A DNA stretch of 64,000 bases from contig JANPYM010000006.1 of the NCBI GenBank assembly GCA_025890175.1, positions 900,376 to 964,375 of the forward strand, in the 5' to 3' direction. This stretch comes from Ciborinia camelliae (lineage: Eukaryota > Ascomycota > Leotiomycetes > Helotiales > Sclerotiniaceae). Of the stretch, positions 33,927 to 46,425 are shown one piece after another. The notes beneath the pieces were generated by a model. That model made no database searches. It saw only the letters and a list, made by a program, of their open reading frames with translations, and was not told where the DNA came from. Position numbers and translations under genes: made by a program. Positions within the stretch are counted from its first letter, which is position 1; each line of letters opens with the position of its first letter.

Positions 33927-36900
33927 TTAACCCCTCCCCTTGAGCCATCCTTGCAAAAATACCGCCAATCCCTTTCTCTCTGGACTCTCCACCATGCTCT
34001 TTATAAATGCATTCCCATCTACGCCCATACTTGGAAAGAAACTTCCCTGTAAATGTTCCACAAACATATTTCCCGTTTTCATATAAATCACCTGTTCCAA
34101 CCCAGCCAATTCATTCAAGACGCTCTTAGATTGCGCATCAACCATTGGTCTAAATGATGGTTCACGGAGGACTTCCCAACAGACTGGATGAAAGCGTTCA
34201 ATGAGGAAAGTATCAAAACCGGGGAATGTAGGTTGAGGGGAGACAGAGGAGGTGATGGGTTGGCCTGGAGTAGCGATAGTAGGGCCACCCCAAAGCTCTG
34301 CCATCTTTGACATTACGGAAAAGGCAATTTTGCTGGCTGCGAGATTGCCATTTTCATTTGTGACAGTTTTCGCCAATGTTGTAACTGACTGAATAAGGGG
34401 GTCAAAGAAAGCTTGATTCTGTTCACTGACGAGTACAGAACCGAGATCATTATTCAAGATGACCGTTACAAAGGACAAGTATTCTCTTCGCAATTCGGCG
34501 AGTTGAATTGCATCATCCGTCCCTGTAACCGGCTCGCTTAAACTAGCGAAAACTCTTTGGAAAAGTGGTGTAAGTAGCGAATTCAGAACTTGATGGATAT
34601 CCTTCTTGAATCCAAATACCACTTGATCTAATAAACGTAAGAACATTCCAATTTCTTCTTTGGAAGAGCTTTGCGACAACAGGCCATCAATCCACCGCGG
34701 AAGTAATGGTAACATTGCAACACCCATAACACCCATAAGTCTAGAGAATGAAGACCTTGCTGCATTACGGACCTCGAAAGAAGTCTTAAGTGCCTCAAGT
34801 GCAAACAAAATTGCTTCTGCAGCACGGCTAAATTCAATAGTTATTTCCTTGACAGGTGCTTGTCCGGCCCTTTTTCCTTCCCCAGGAGACCAGTCAGAGA
34901 ATCCGTGGGCTAGTGATCCAAGAGCAAATATAATGTGATGAATTTGTAGAATTGCCTGTGCGTTGCCTGACTTAGCTCGCTCTAAATGCCTCTCAATGTC
35001 CGAGAATAGAGGATCCATGATCGTTCTTGCATATATAGCCTGCTTCTCTATTGGAGTTGAGGTTGTGGATGAAACACAACCAATTGCCTCGTAAAGGTTA
35101 AGCTGGGCATTAAATGCAATGTCTGCCGAATCATGACCACCGTCGTCTGATGACATATCATCATCATTCTCCCTTGGAACTTCTGCCTTCAAAGGAAGGA
35201 GATCACTGATCGATTGGATGATTGTCTCCGCAACGTTACCGACTTGACCTCTCAAGTGTTTTACGAATCGGTGAAATAGATACCACGAACGTATTCTGAC
35301 TCGTGAATGACTATGGTGCACAAAACCAACGAATTGTTCGAGAATCTGGGGAATATATTGGGTTTGGTTCTCGAAGAATGAACAGTATCGAACGCAAATT
35401 TCCATATACTGGAGCGAAATAGCAGGATGATTATAAGAAGCAATACCTGTAGCTATTAGTAAATTTTCTTGTCAAAGGATCATGGACAAGCTTACCAGAT
35501 TCAACCATTTTGGACATCATGACGATGAGACGTTCTGCTGCTATACTAGATGGCTGGCTCTTGGCATAGAGACCACCATTGACCAGGGTAAGCTCTCCAA
35601 AAAGATACATCTCGTGTAGTGCAAGGTCTAAATCGCGCCAGTCAACCTGACCGTGGTGTTGATCCAGCCTCTGGAATGTATTTCCAATCACATTACTCAA
35701 AATATCAATGTATAGCGGTTCATCAATCGCAGCGATGGTCTTTTGAAGAACCTGTAATCGTTTTCGAAGCTCTTGGAATTCCGCCTCATCTGTTAATTCA
35801 TCCTCATCGGCATATGAAGAAGTGTCATCGTATCTCATCTTTTGTATTATAGCATTGAGTATGGGTGTCAACATGGCTGAATATGCAGGTGGCAGTGGTT
35901 GTGCTTTGCGTAAAAATGTGTTGAGCTCTGTGAGAGATGGTATAACCGTTGCACATATCTCGTCGTATTCATCCGAGAAAAATCGGAGTAGGAGTGGAAG
36001 GAAGGTTTGTAGTAATTGCTCTGCTTGAGCTCGTACTTCGGGTTCGACTTTAGAATCTTCAAGAATTTTCACCAGATCGGAGACAACATTGTTGACGAGT
36101 TTTGCAACCGCTTCTGCAAGATCGGTATCATAGCTAGAAGTGTTCCGTAAGTCGTGTAAAGCGGGACTGGCAACAAGTTGTGAGACAACCTCCCCAAGAT
36201 TCAAGAACAAAATCATTCCTATCTTGTCAGAAGGTTTCATCTTCTTTGCCACAATCTCTGTGAAGCAGTCTATGGCGGCATCCTTAACTTTATCCTCGCC
36301 GCCGTTCGGGTTTCGTCCAACCAAGGGGAATAGCAAGTTCAAGATGTCCTGATTCACGACTAAAGAGATATCAATCCACGAGACCCATTTTCCAATAACC
36401 TTCAAAGTCATCTCAATAATAGCATCGTTGTTGCCTTGCCAGTATGTGAGGATTTGCTGGAAAGAAGCTGCCACTGTTTGAACATCTCGCGCACGCACAA
36501 GGTCCTTCAACTCAACATTTCGCTTCGTCTCCCCACCTGCCCTAGCTATCATCAAGTCGGCAATCTCGTCATGGATCGAGCTCAGAAGTCGCAGGTACAA
36601 AACAACCCCCGAAAGGTTATTCACAGATCCATTTTGATGACCTGCAAAGCTCAAGAAGTCCCTTATGAAGCTTTCCCATCCCTCCTTATATAATGACGAG
36701 AACAGAAATGTCAAGGTTTGTGTGAGCTTATTCTGCAAAGAGGGAGGATCGACTTCGTTTCCAGAGGCATATGTTCTCCTCACATAGTCATGTAGTTGTT
36801 CCTTGAGTCCACGCAAGCTCTGATCGTCTATATGTTGAGTTTGAATTGCATTATTGACTATATCCAACGATACCAATCGTACGACTTCGCCAGCTTTAGG

Positions 36901-37171
36901 ATTTCTAGTAAAGAGGTTAAGGCATGCTTGTAGACTCGAGGCCTCACCCCGCACTTGAGTGAGATATTGGACCGCTTGCTCTTTCAGATTCTGGTCGGAT
37001 CGAGGGTCCCATGCGATTTCGATGGCTTTCTCAATCTATAAAACGAATAACAGATTAGTACAAAACTTTCATCGTATGTATCATAACTTCCATTCGCGAG
37101 CATTATCGCCGGCAGCGCAGAATGCAGAACATCTGGGAAGCGGTGTATCAAGAACATACCTGAGCGTCCAT
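33927..37171 (-). CDS. LOS1: Exportin-T (tRNA exportin Los1)
   Basis: Three exons (37160-37171, 35496-37035, 33927-35446) give 1023 residues beginning MDAQIEKAIEIAWDP. It is a HEAT-repeat karyopherin. The N-terminal importin-beta-like segment (NLKEQAVQYLTQVRGEASSL) is followed by long helical repeats through motifs such as WESFIRDFLSF, VIGKWVSWIDISLV and VRIRSWYLFHRFVKHLRGQV, with an acidic DDDMSSDDGG loop near residue 600. Length and motif order match exportin-T/Los1, the RanGTP-dependent exporter of tRNA. Exon 1 codes for only four residues; the third exon begins at GTATTGC after a CTACAG acceptor with an ACTAAT branch site just upstream. Confidence 0.93.
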
Positions 37172-38110
37172 AACTGCTGTATTCCCAAGAACTGAAGCTT
37201 GAGGTTACAGCAGCAGACAGAAAGTATAGGAAGTTCAAATGATCCACAATTATCGCAAAAGTAAATCGCATATAATTTACGTCTGTAGCATTCTTCGAGG
37301 CTCCGCTATCGAGTCATAATATTTTTTTTGGGATTTATTGGTTGAATGGTTGGGGACGAGGCAAAAGCTTTGCAATAGAAGACTTAGTGCACGATAAATT
37401 AGACTTTTATGGTAAATCCGATTCCTGAATGATTATTGAGTTTGTATGCTGAGTTATGAAAATATAACTTTAGTGGCCAGTTTTGCAATATGATTGATGT
37501 TGGATGTTGTAAAAGTTCTAAATAATGAAAGCGGTTCTTTGGAACTTATATTCTGCCCCACCAAAAAACTACCTACACAAATTTGGAAGGGGCAAGGTTT
37601 CATTTCAGCCTTTCGCTTGGTGCAGAGTGAACGTGACACGTGAAAGAACCGGCCCCTATTTTATCCGGATTCAGCCATTGATAATGGAAGTTTTGGCTGC
37701 TCGTGTGCTACCTACTACCTACCTATCGAGGATGGATGGTTTCTGGAGAAAATAATAATACTGTATGAACATTGGGAAATCTGATTGGTATCGATATAAT
37801 ATTGATATCGGTATTCATTTCAGACGAGACACCAAGAGTGATATTTTAAACTATATTCATTAATAGTCTATCTAGATAGGTTAAGGTAAAAAGAGAAAAC
37901 CCTATGTCATCATGATAATTACCATCAGACATGTACAATCCATCAATTCCTCATGTGCCACATTACCCCTCTTCAATTTTTGGGTGCCGTTTCAATATCT
38001 GGCCAGTATGTATGTATGTGGTTATCCTTTCATCATGCCTTCGAAAGGTGAGAACGAAAATGAAAAACCACGACAATAAACGCCTGCAATGACATCTAAT
38101 CCACCAAATT
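37172..38110. other. Intergenic
   Basis: About 0.9 kb between the LOS1 start and the end of the extended frame of the DnaJ gene. AT-rich, no gene seen. Confidence 0.6.
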
Positions 38111-38374
38111 CTATGAGGCGTCGCGTTTACGACGCACGTACATGATAATTCTGATGCAAATGTACACTCCGGCCGTCAAAAAAGCTAGAAGGGCCAAGAG
38201 ATCGAGAGGAAATAGAACGCCCGCCAATAGGAAACCCATCCATGCTTTACGTAGCCACCAGGTCCCATCGATATCATAAGGAGCTTTTGTGAAATCAGAA
38301 CTTTGACGTGAACTCCTTGAACTGTTGTGAAAGGTGGATTGATCTTTGATATCCTGATTCTGATCTTCATTTGG
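38111..38374 (-). other. In-frame 87-codon extension after the DnaJ gene stop codon
   Basis: Directly after the TGA of the TPR-DnaJ gene (38375-38377) the same frame stays open for 87 sense codons and ends at TAG (38111-38113). The first 30 residues are polar (PNEDQNQDIKDQSTF). A Trp-rich DIDGTWWLRKAW and a long hydrophobic stretch (MGFLLAGVLFPLDLLALLAF, then TAGVYICIRIIMYV) follow, with a basic RRKRD end. There is no upstream in-frame ATG before the hydrophobic part, so an independent gene is unlikely. It looks coding in character. Possible explanations are stop-codon readthrough, an alternative splice form, or the decayed end of a formerly longer protein. Confidence 0.5.
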
Positions 38375-40628
38375 TCATTGAAATGAGAATCCGCCTGGGA
38401 AACCTTGAGGGGCGCCTCGAGTACGACCCCCCTGGGGCATACCTCCACCAAAGCTGTGGAAACCTCCTCCACCTCCACGACCTCCACCCATGCCACCACC
38501 CATCTGGGCTCCGAACATCTGCATGAGAATTTCTATTGAAAGCATTAGCATTGTAATATTTAGATGTCGAGATTATCCACTAACCTGGATCAATGTTCAT
38601 TCCTCCTCCACCTCCCATGCCACCACCCCCGAAGCCGTCCATTGGATCTTCCAGGTCTACACCACTGTCGTACCGCGCACGTTTCCTAGTGTATTATGTT
38701 AGAATGTGCAGACAATGACAAAAAATTAGACCAAACTTACTCAGAGTCACTAAGGGTTTCGTAGGCTTCTCCAATGTCCTTGAATCGCTCCTCAGCATGT
38801 GGATCATCCCGATTCTTATCTGGATGATGAATAATTGCAGCTTTTCTGTAAGCCTTCTTAATCTGATTTTCATCGGCATCCTTCTCCACGCCAAGAATCT
38901 TGTAGTAATCCTTTCTCTTGCTCTTCTTCAACTCAAGTTCAGCTCTTCGTACCTCCCTGGCAATACTAGCGTCTGATGGATCTTGTTCTTGTAGCTGCTT
39001 GAGCTCGCGTACAGCCTCATCCCACTGGCCAGATTCACCAAGAGCGGTGGCCTTTGTCTTCTTTGCTTTGGTGTATGAAGGGTCAAGTTGGAGAGCCTGG
39101 TCGCAATCCTCAATGGCAGCTGCATAATCCTTGAGGCGAGATTTGCACAGAGCACGATTCTGAAGTAACTTGGAGTTTGTTCCTCGGTTCGTAGGGTCGA
39201 GTTTGAGAGCTTCACTGTATTTTGCAATAGCATTTGGGTATCGCCCAGCCTTGAATTCTGCATTTCCTTCGGTTTTCAGCTGATCAACCTTCTTGACCAA
39301 TCTTAAGTACTTGACTGCATCTCTGTAATCAGGATCGCAGGTCAAAGCTTGCCTGAAATGCTGTATGGCCTTGTCGTTTTCACCTTGAGAGTACAAAGCT
39401 CTGCCCCTCAAGACAAGCGCCTCAGGATCCTGGCTGTTGCTGCGCAACAAGGACATAGCAACATTTTGTGCATCTCCCAGAGCATTAACGTTGCCCATCT
39501 TCAAATAAGCCTCACCACGCATCAACTGCCATTTGCGTGGCTTGGGAACGCCTGTACCAAGTAATCTTTCTGCCTGCTCGATAGAGTGTATCGCCATTGA
39601 TCCAGTTCCGTTCTTGAGTGCGTCTGCTGCAGCCGCCAGATGTTGTAACATGGCTTTTGCTGGAGCCATATCTTTTGCAGATGGAGGTGGTTGAATGCGG
39701 CCAAAGGTATCCATAGCCTCTTGTGGCAATCCCATGCTGATATAGATCCGAGCTAACCTGAGAAGTACTTTGTGATTGTTAGGGTCAAGTTGATCAGCTC
39801 GCTTGGAATCTTCTAAAGCTTGGTAATATTGACCAGCAGCCATGTAAGCAGCGGCACGGTTGTTGATATATGTGGATGATGATGGCATCGCTTCGACGGC
39901 TACAAAGAGTATAAATATCAGCGGTTGTCATTCATTAAGGCCCTTCGAAGGCACGAACCCTTGGTGTATTCTTCAATGGCCTTCTTGTACTGCTTGACCT
40001 TGTAATATCTGTTGCCCGAATCTTTGAATGCTTCTGCTTCTTCTGGAGTTGGTGGCGCTACAGCTTGAGGACTCGTTGGGTTTGACTTATGAGCTGGTGG
40101 GGGAGGGGGTGGTCCCTCTCCGTCGACAGGAACATTTTGCCCATTGGTTGCACTTGGTTGCGGGGATGTCTTTGGAGCAGGCTTTGAAGAAGGCTTAGGG
40201 ACAGGCTCTGCAGATTTCGGTGTGCTTGGTTGTGTGTTTGGTTGTGAATTTGTCGCGGGTGGTGGGGAAGGATTGCGAGCGCTGGAAGGAGAGTCAACGT
40301 CAAGATCCATAGGTTCCGACATCCTGACTTGAGTTGATAACCTCCGTAGTTGATCTGGTGGAAGATTCAAAGGATGAGTAGTATTAGGATCAAAAGAATT
40401 TCGTGACGGATAAGCACTCGACTTTGGGCGAATGCGGCTGGATTTTGTTGACCCTGATTGCTGCTTGTCCTCCGATTTAATATTTTCTTCTTCTCTATTT
40501 TTGCTGGTCCTTGAGTAAGATTTCTTTAGCGGAGATTTTGACCGAGGCGATTCCGTTTGAACCCCCTCTTCGTTATCTGATGTTTTCTTCGGCTTTCTTG
40601 GTGATTTTGAGAAGAGGTTAAATGACAT
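38375..40628 (-). CDS. TPR and DnaJ domain co-chaperone (DNAJC7-like)
   Basis: Four exons (39959-40628, 38741-39899, 38585-38685, 38375-38532) give 695 residues. The N-terminal 190 residues are Ser/Pro/Lys-rich and disordered with a proline run ([10 protein letters not shown]). Tetratricopeptide repeats follow in two groups ([20 protein letters not shown] onward and [20 protein letters not shown] onward). A J domain ([20 protein letters not shown]) keeps its HPD motif (IIHHPDKN), and the tail is Gly/Met-rich ([14 protein letters not shown]). This is the DNAJC7/TPR2 layout: TPRs bind Hsp70/Hsp90 tails and the J domain stimulates Hsp70. The first intron has a GTTCGT donor. The stop codon is TGA followed by CCA. 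Confidence 0.92.
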
Positions 40629-43600
40629 TGAGAATTAAGAATCGATAAAAATTCCCACTGGGATGACCGCTGGTGTGTGTAGCCGGACTGGCGAGCGATT
40701 GTGGTTGGGCGCACTGAAATATGGGTGGTAATTTATTAACGGCTTATAGTGACAAGCCCTGTTGTGTGGTGGTGAATAATGGGTAGCTACCTGGGTTTTT
40801 AGGTAGGTACGGAGGATAAGTGTGGTTTTTTTTTCCTAGCTAGAATCTGATAGAACCTCTTAGAAATGCATTTCAATATGAGCGAGCGAGCGAGCGAGCG
40901 AAAGAGACTGCAAGTTGCAACACCACCAAGGAATATAATATAATATAAACCACCAGACACGCACGAAGACTCGAATCGAATCAAATAATATAGATTGAAA
41001 AAAGGGGAGGAGGGGAGAGAAAAAAAAATAGAGGAAAGTTGAAATATTTAGAAAAAATTGGGGGGCGAGAGAGAAGAGGGGGGGGGTAAGAGAATAGAAG
41101 AGATTTATTTACTTTTTTTGGTCTTGTCTTCAATCAGTTGTTTCTCTTTCCAGCTCTTCTCCTTTTCCTTCTTTCTTTCCTATAAGCCTGATCTCTCTTC
41201 TCTTGGTCTGTTCTGTTCTTCCTTGAATTTATCTTTGATTTCAAATAGAGCAAGCAAGTAAGCAAGTAAGCAATTTATGTTGGAAGCGTTAAAAGAGGTT
41301 GGATGTTCGGTATAGAGTTGATGTGATGAATGGAGAAGAATTATATGAGGAGAGAAGAAGAAGAAGAAGAAAAATAAGAAGAGGAGTGAAAGTGAGAGGG
41401 ATCTTGAGAGGAGCGCGACAACCTAAGTATCTAAGATGAAGAAGAGATAGATGATGATTATTGTATTATTGATGAGGTTGGAAATGGGAGATGGAGATAG
41501 GTAGGTAAACACAACAATTTCGAACAACCTCTTAGATATTCATTCACACAATAGGATGGTATGATATGATATGATATGATATGTATATCTAGGTAGAGAG
41601 GTATGAAGGTATCGAGGTATGAAGGTATGTATGTATGATATATAAGAGAGAATCAATTTTCAATCAATTAATCAATCAAATCAATTATTATCAAGCATCG
41701 TCCGTAGTCTCATCCAAAGTTGTTTACCAAACATTTATTTATTATTATTTCCGTATTTCCTCTTTCTTTCTTTTCTTTAGTGGTATCCAGATCCTCTTTG
41801 CAGGGCATCAACTTCCAATAGATTTTTTGTGGCCCCCTTGAAGCTTTTCGCTTTTTCAATTTATTCGTCCGTGCTACCTCTTCTGCCTACTGAGTACGGG
41901 ATAGATGTAAACTTTCTTGCTGTTGTGCCCAACCTAAAGGTTCTATGTATTCTCTTTTAGACCTTCCTCAGCCATCTCAATTTTGCGAGAGTACCTCTCT
42001 TTCTTGCATAGGTATCTTTATATCTCTCTCCCCCTCTCTCTTTTTTTGCTTACATGTGGATGTGATGTGAGGTGAGGTGGATATCGTCGTATTGTATAGT
42101 ATTGGCTGTTTCTAGAAGCTTCCAGGTTCTAACGTTCTAACTTCTCATGCCTGTTTGACCTGCGCATACCTTAAGCAGCACGTTTTGGGGGGCAAGTACC
42201 GTACCGCCCGCGGTGTCCGACGGTACATCGTAAGCTTTTCATAATTATTATTATGGTTCATCCTAAGTGGAGATCATCGGATTACCGTATATGATAATAT
42301 AATGGGAATAGCTTGAGCAAGTTGAGGGCTGGTAGGTAAGGTACAGGAACTAGGTATTGAGATTATCTACCTATCTAGGTAGGTGTATTTGGTCATGTCT
42401 ACCTCTAGACTCTTATACTTACGTACCTGCCTTAATAGATTATTCTTTCATATCTTCTTACCTTGAATTCTATCCTTTTTCCATGATTCTATCAACCTTT
42501 ACCATAAAATCATTCCCCAGCCCCCAAAATTCGCACCCCCCCTTCATCCTCATCCAACCGATATCCAATCCAATCCAATCCTTGAATTTTGCGATGGTGG
42601 AGTACCCATTTATATCTATCTCAGCCTTGCTACTTTATCTATACCTGGTTCGTCTACAATCATCTGGCATACCCGGAGCTGTCACCAGTCATACTCGGCA
42701 CTCTTCCGAGGCGGGAGCCATATTACCCTCAAGGATTCGGAGGTTAAAGATGCGCCGCCGAGTCATTAGGGAAAGAAGAAAAACGATCGGTAGACAAGAG
42801 GGTTGACATGAATTGTCGCTTCCACAAAGTCGAAATCTCGTTTGTTGACATGAAACGTTGGTGGAGGTTGGTTGGACGGTGGACGGGGTAACATTCGGAC
42901 TTTATTTCAATTGGTGAACCATACGGAGTACAAGACAGATGTTACGATACACGCGCCAATCCTGTGATTTCTTGGAAGTAACCTTGGAAGTGATGAGGTA
43001 TTTGATCTATAGGGTCCATTTCAATCCTCAAATCCCCAGAAATTGGGACTGGTTATGTTTCTCTCGTCTTCTTCGAGAGCTCCCAAAGTGAGTTGCAATA
43101 TCGATACATAGCACAAAATGTGCCTTTTTCATAAGAAGCCGATATCATGGAAGTATCCATTTTAATGCAACAAGAGGCCCCACGGCGGGGCCAGAGTCAG
43201 GCGTCACGCACTGGAGATCACGCCCGAAAGTTGCAGTCGATTACGAACTACCCATATGGGCGTATAAATCTGGATAAAATGCAATCTACTACTGTAAGAT
43301 GCTCTTTTGGGCGAATCTTTGAATGCATGAGATTGGATCAAATGGGGAGTCATTGCGGGGCCCCATGTCTTTCATTTCTCCCGAAGAATTACCTTCACGA
43401 GTTAATCAATCACATCAATTGCTTAGTTTCTCGAACCCTTTCTATGTCATGAGCTTACACGTCGGATGCAAGTCTGCTTACGAGGTACTCGATTTAATGC
43501 TATTTGTTGCCTTCCTACAGTACATTCCCCGTCATTAGTCATCTAGACCTTCCTCTGCTATAGTAGTTATTGCAACAATCTCAAAAACCAACGATGAATC

Positions 43601-44732
43601 TCTTCCATGCCTTTCCAAAACCCCTCTCTAACACCGGAATCAGCAATGGTCTATAATTTTCCCGATCCTTCTCACTCCATCACTTCAATGGAAAAGTAAT
43701 AAACATTATTGTGTCAAATTCATAAGTTCCTGCACATTATCCCAACTCATCGACATATGGTGAAGGCAGCTTTATCATCCACTATCTTTTGTATCCCAAG
43801 CATCTCAATCGCCTACGACCCATCATACTTTGCGCCGTCTGATACCAAATTCTTAACCGCGGCTTGGAAAGGCTACGGAGGGGTAGTGGGAATAGTAGCC
43901 ATTGCTTCTCTTATAAGTTCGATCCAGCCAAGGTGCCCCCAGGTTGTACAAACAAGGGTTCCGTTAAGTCGGAGAATTTGTGCACATTCTAGCAAATATG
44001 AATGTTAACTTTTAGTGGTTTCCAAAGAGTCATCATGATACACATTACCTGGCAGCTCTGTGGAGGCAGTTTGGAATGGTTTGGAAAACCATGTTTGTGG
44101 TTACATGCGTATAGTAATCGCAGGACAGCCCGGTAGCCTAGTCACGATTCGGATGAGTGAGGGCTAAATGTTGACAACACTCGATATATATATATATACC
44201 TACCTATACATCAACTGTTTCAGCTTTCCCACCGACTCATCTCTCCGCAACAATCACATATTCCATATACTCAACCATGCTGCCTGTGATATCGCCACAA
44301 GACAACTTCAAATAAGCATTCTATGCACCATCCAATTTCTCGTAGAACATGTGAGAAATAACACCGGTTCTATAAGCCTTATCAACGATCCTAAATTAAG
44401 CTCTCTTGTTTGTTCTGAAAGTATTTCGGTTTTGGCGGTGAGCAGTTCTCATGCGGGCCATGCGGTGCGGACAATTCATCGGTAGCCTGCTTAGGTACTG
44501 GTACTATTATCTATATATGGAGTTTGGAAATTGAGAAATCGCCCGATCGAGCGGATGGTTGCTCTATGTTATAGATACTAGGTAATGATTAGGTAAACAC
44601 GAGTGTTCAGATTTGAACTATATCGTATATCTATAATGATGGAATGATGTCAAATGCTAGGGGACTTTTGGTAAATGGAATTATTTGGGTATTCGATGAT
44701 GGGGAATTTTGAAGCCTGGATTTGTCTAGACT

Positions 44733-44760
44733 GGATTGGATTGGATTGGATTGGATTGGA
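44733..44760. repeat. (GGATT)n microsatellite
   Basis: About five uninterrupted GGATT units; a shorter copy of the same motif lies near 45020-45040 and another at about 6188. Confidence 0.85.
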
Positions 44761-44820
44761 TGTGGACGTGATCGTGGTCGTACGTGGTCTGGTGTAGGAA
44801 CCCGTATGCGCGGCTATATA

Positions 44821-44852
44821 CATAGTACATACATACATACATACATACATAC
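44821..44852. repeat. (CATA)n microsatellite
   Basis: Seven consecutive CATA-type units, a simple slippage repeat. Confidence 0.85.
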
Positions 44853-44931
44853 AACAGCCATTATTCATCATGATCGGATAGTTCCCATGACACATGACAA
44901 ACGCATTGGCATTAGCATTAGCATTGCCATC

Positions 44932-44964
44932 AGTACCAGTACCAGTACCAGTACCAGTACCAGC
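44932..44964. repeat. (CAGTAC)n hexanucleotide repeat
   Basis: About five units of CAGTAC, immediately preceded by a GCATTA hexanucleotide run, so two unrelated hexamer arrays abut. Confidence 0.85.
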
Positions 44965-46425
44965 AAACGTTATAATGTTTTAACTTTAAACTTAATTCGT
45001 TATATTTATATTTATATGAGGGATTGGATTGGATTGGATTGGAATGGTTGGTTGGTTGGTTTGACCTGATTTCCCTTCTTTTTGTGGCTTGGGTTAAGAA
45101 TGGGTAGGTGGGTGGGTGGGTACTTTATGGTATGGGTATGGTATGGTATGGATATGGGTATTGTGGGGTTATTTTATTTGATGAATGATGGATGGATTGG
45201 AGTTGGAGTGATGAGGTTGGAGTGATGGACGGATTGGAGGGGGGGTTGAGGTTGAGGTTTGAGGTTGATGTGTAGGTATGTTGCTTGAAGTGATGGATGG
45301 ATATCCAGGATATATTGAAGAACTTGAAGAAGGAACTCGATGCACTATACTTGAATACTGTTCTATTACTGTCCTTTGCTTCATTTTCATTTCCAATATT
45401 GAAGATAGGTGTTGGGAATCGTATGGTGCTAGCGCCCTTATATTCAACTTTCTTAGTACTTCGGATTCCAGGCAAATAGACATACTATTGTTGCTAGCAA
45501 CCTGCCGAAGCATCAAGAATTGTGTGTTTTTTACTCTGCTAGACTTTTGTTGTGCTAATGAATAAGCTTCTAGTTCAATTATCAGAAGAATGTTTAAGGA
45601 ACTCGAATTAATAGTACGTCCATCACGCATCGACTCGAGCTAAGCGACTCTTCATATCGCAAACCCTATTTTCCTTCGCCCTCCTTCCCCCAAATCGAAC
45701 TTCCAAGTCATTGGCGGATCCCTCTGTTAAGCCTTTTGTTGTTATAAAATAGTTCTATGTACACTAGCTCGATAGTCACTACAACAATACAATATGTTCA
45801 ACACCTTTTCTAAATCACCATCTCAATATGGCAGAATCCCGGCCCAGCATATATCCGTAAAGGCTTTTCAATCTCTTCATCGACTCATATCTATTACTTC
45901 GTATTGGACTCTTCAGCCTGTTAATTCGAAGATAACATCTATTCCTCCTTGAACTCCATCTAATTCAAGTTTGACTTTTCCCTCTAGCTTAAAGTCGACT
46001 TCCATTCCCTTGGAATCAAAGTCGCCATCTATTACCCTCCTTCGACTTCATCGTTTTTTAAGTTTTTAAGTTTTATATAATCTTTTTATTTATTTAAATG
46101 ATTGCTAGTGTTAGAATATAGATTATATAAATTATACGGTAAATCAAAAGGAACTGTTATAATACTATGCTAACTTGATTACACTCCAAAGTGATACAAC
46201 CCCCATAACGGAAGGTGGATGAGGAAGAGAAAATAGCCTTCTGAATGAGGTTAACTTATGCATGCCAGCTAATCAATAAAACCAAGCGAAATTTGACATG
46301 GGATATTTTATCTTGAATGCGCAGTCTACGGCGCAGCATCCGATGAGTCATCAATCACGAACAATATTTCATAAGCAGGCATTCTTCCTCTCCTCGTCAA
46401 ATTTGTAAACCGTGCATGTCAAAAT

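Larger units (their letters stand above)
40629..46425. other. Long intergenic region with microsatellites
   Basis: About 5.8 kb without a convincing gene. It includes a (GCGA)n run near 40881-40900, A/G-rich and T/C-rich blocks (about 41000-41450), an (ATGAT)n run near 41560-41582, and several simple repeats near 44.7-45.1 kb. Small frames at 42595-42806 (70 residues, hydrophobic start) and 43757-44008 are open but unrecognised. The first part may hold a long 5' leader or promoter for the DnaJ gene. Confidence 0.6.

Noticed and set aside
42595..42806. 70-residue frame with a hydrophobic N terminus
   Set aside because: No homology that I recognise, microsatellite surroundings and no clear promoter; left as part of the intergenic region.
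43757..44008. 83-residue frame with a YFAPSDTKFLTAAWKGYGG motif
   Set aside because: The middle looks somewhat protein-like, but no family could be named and the ends look random.
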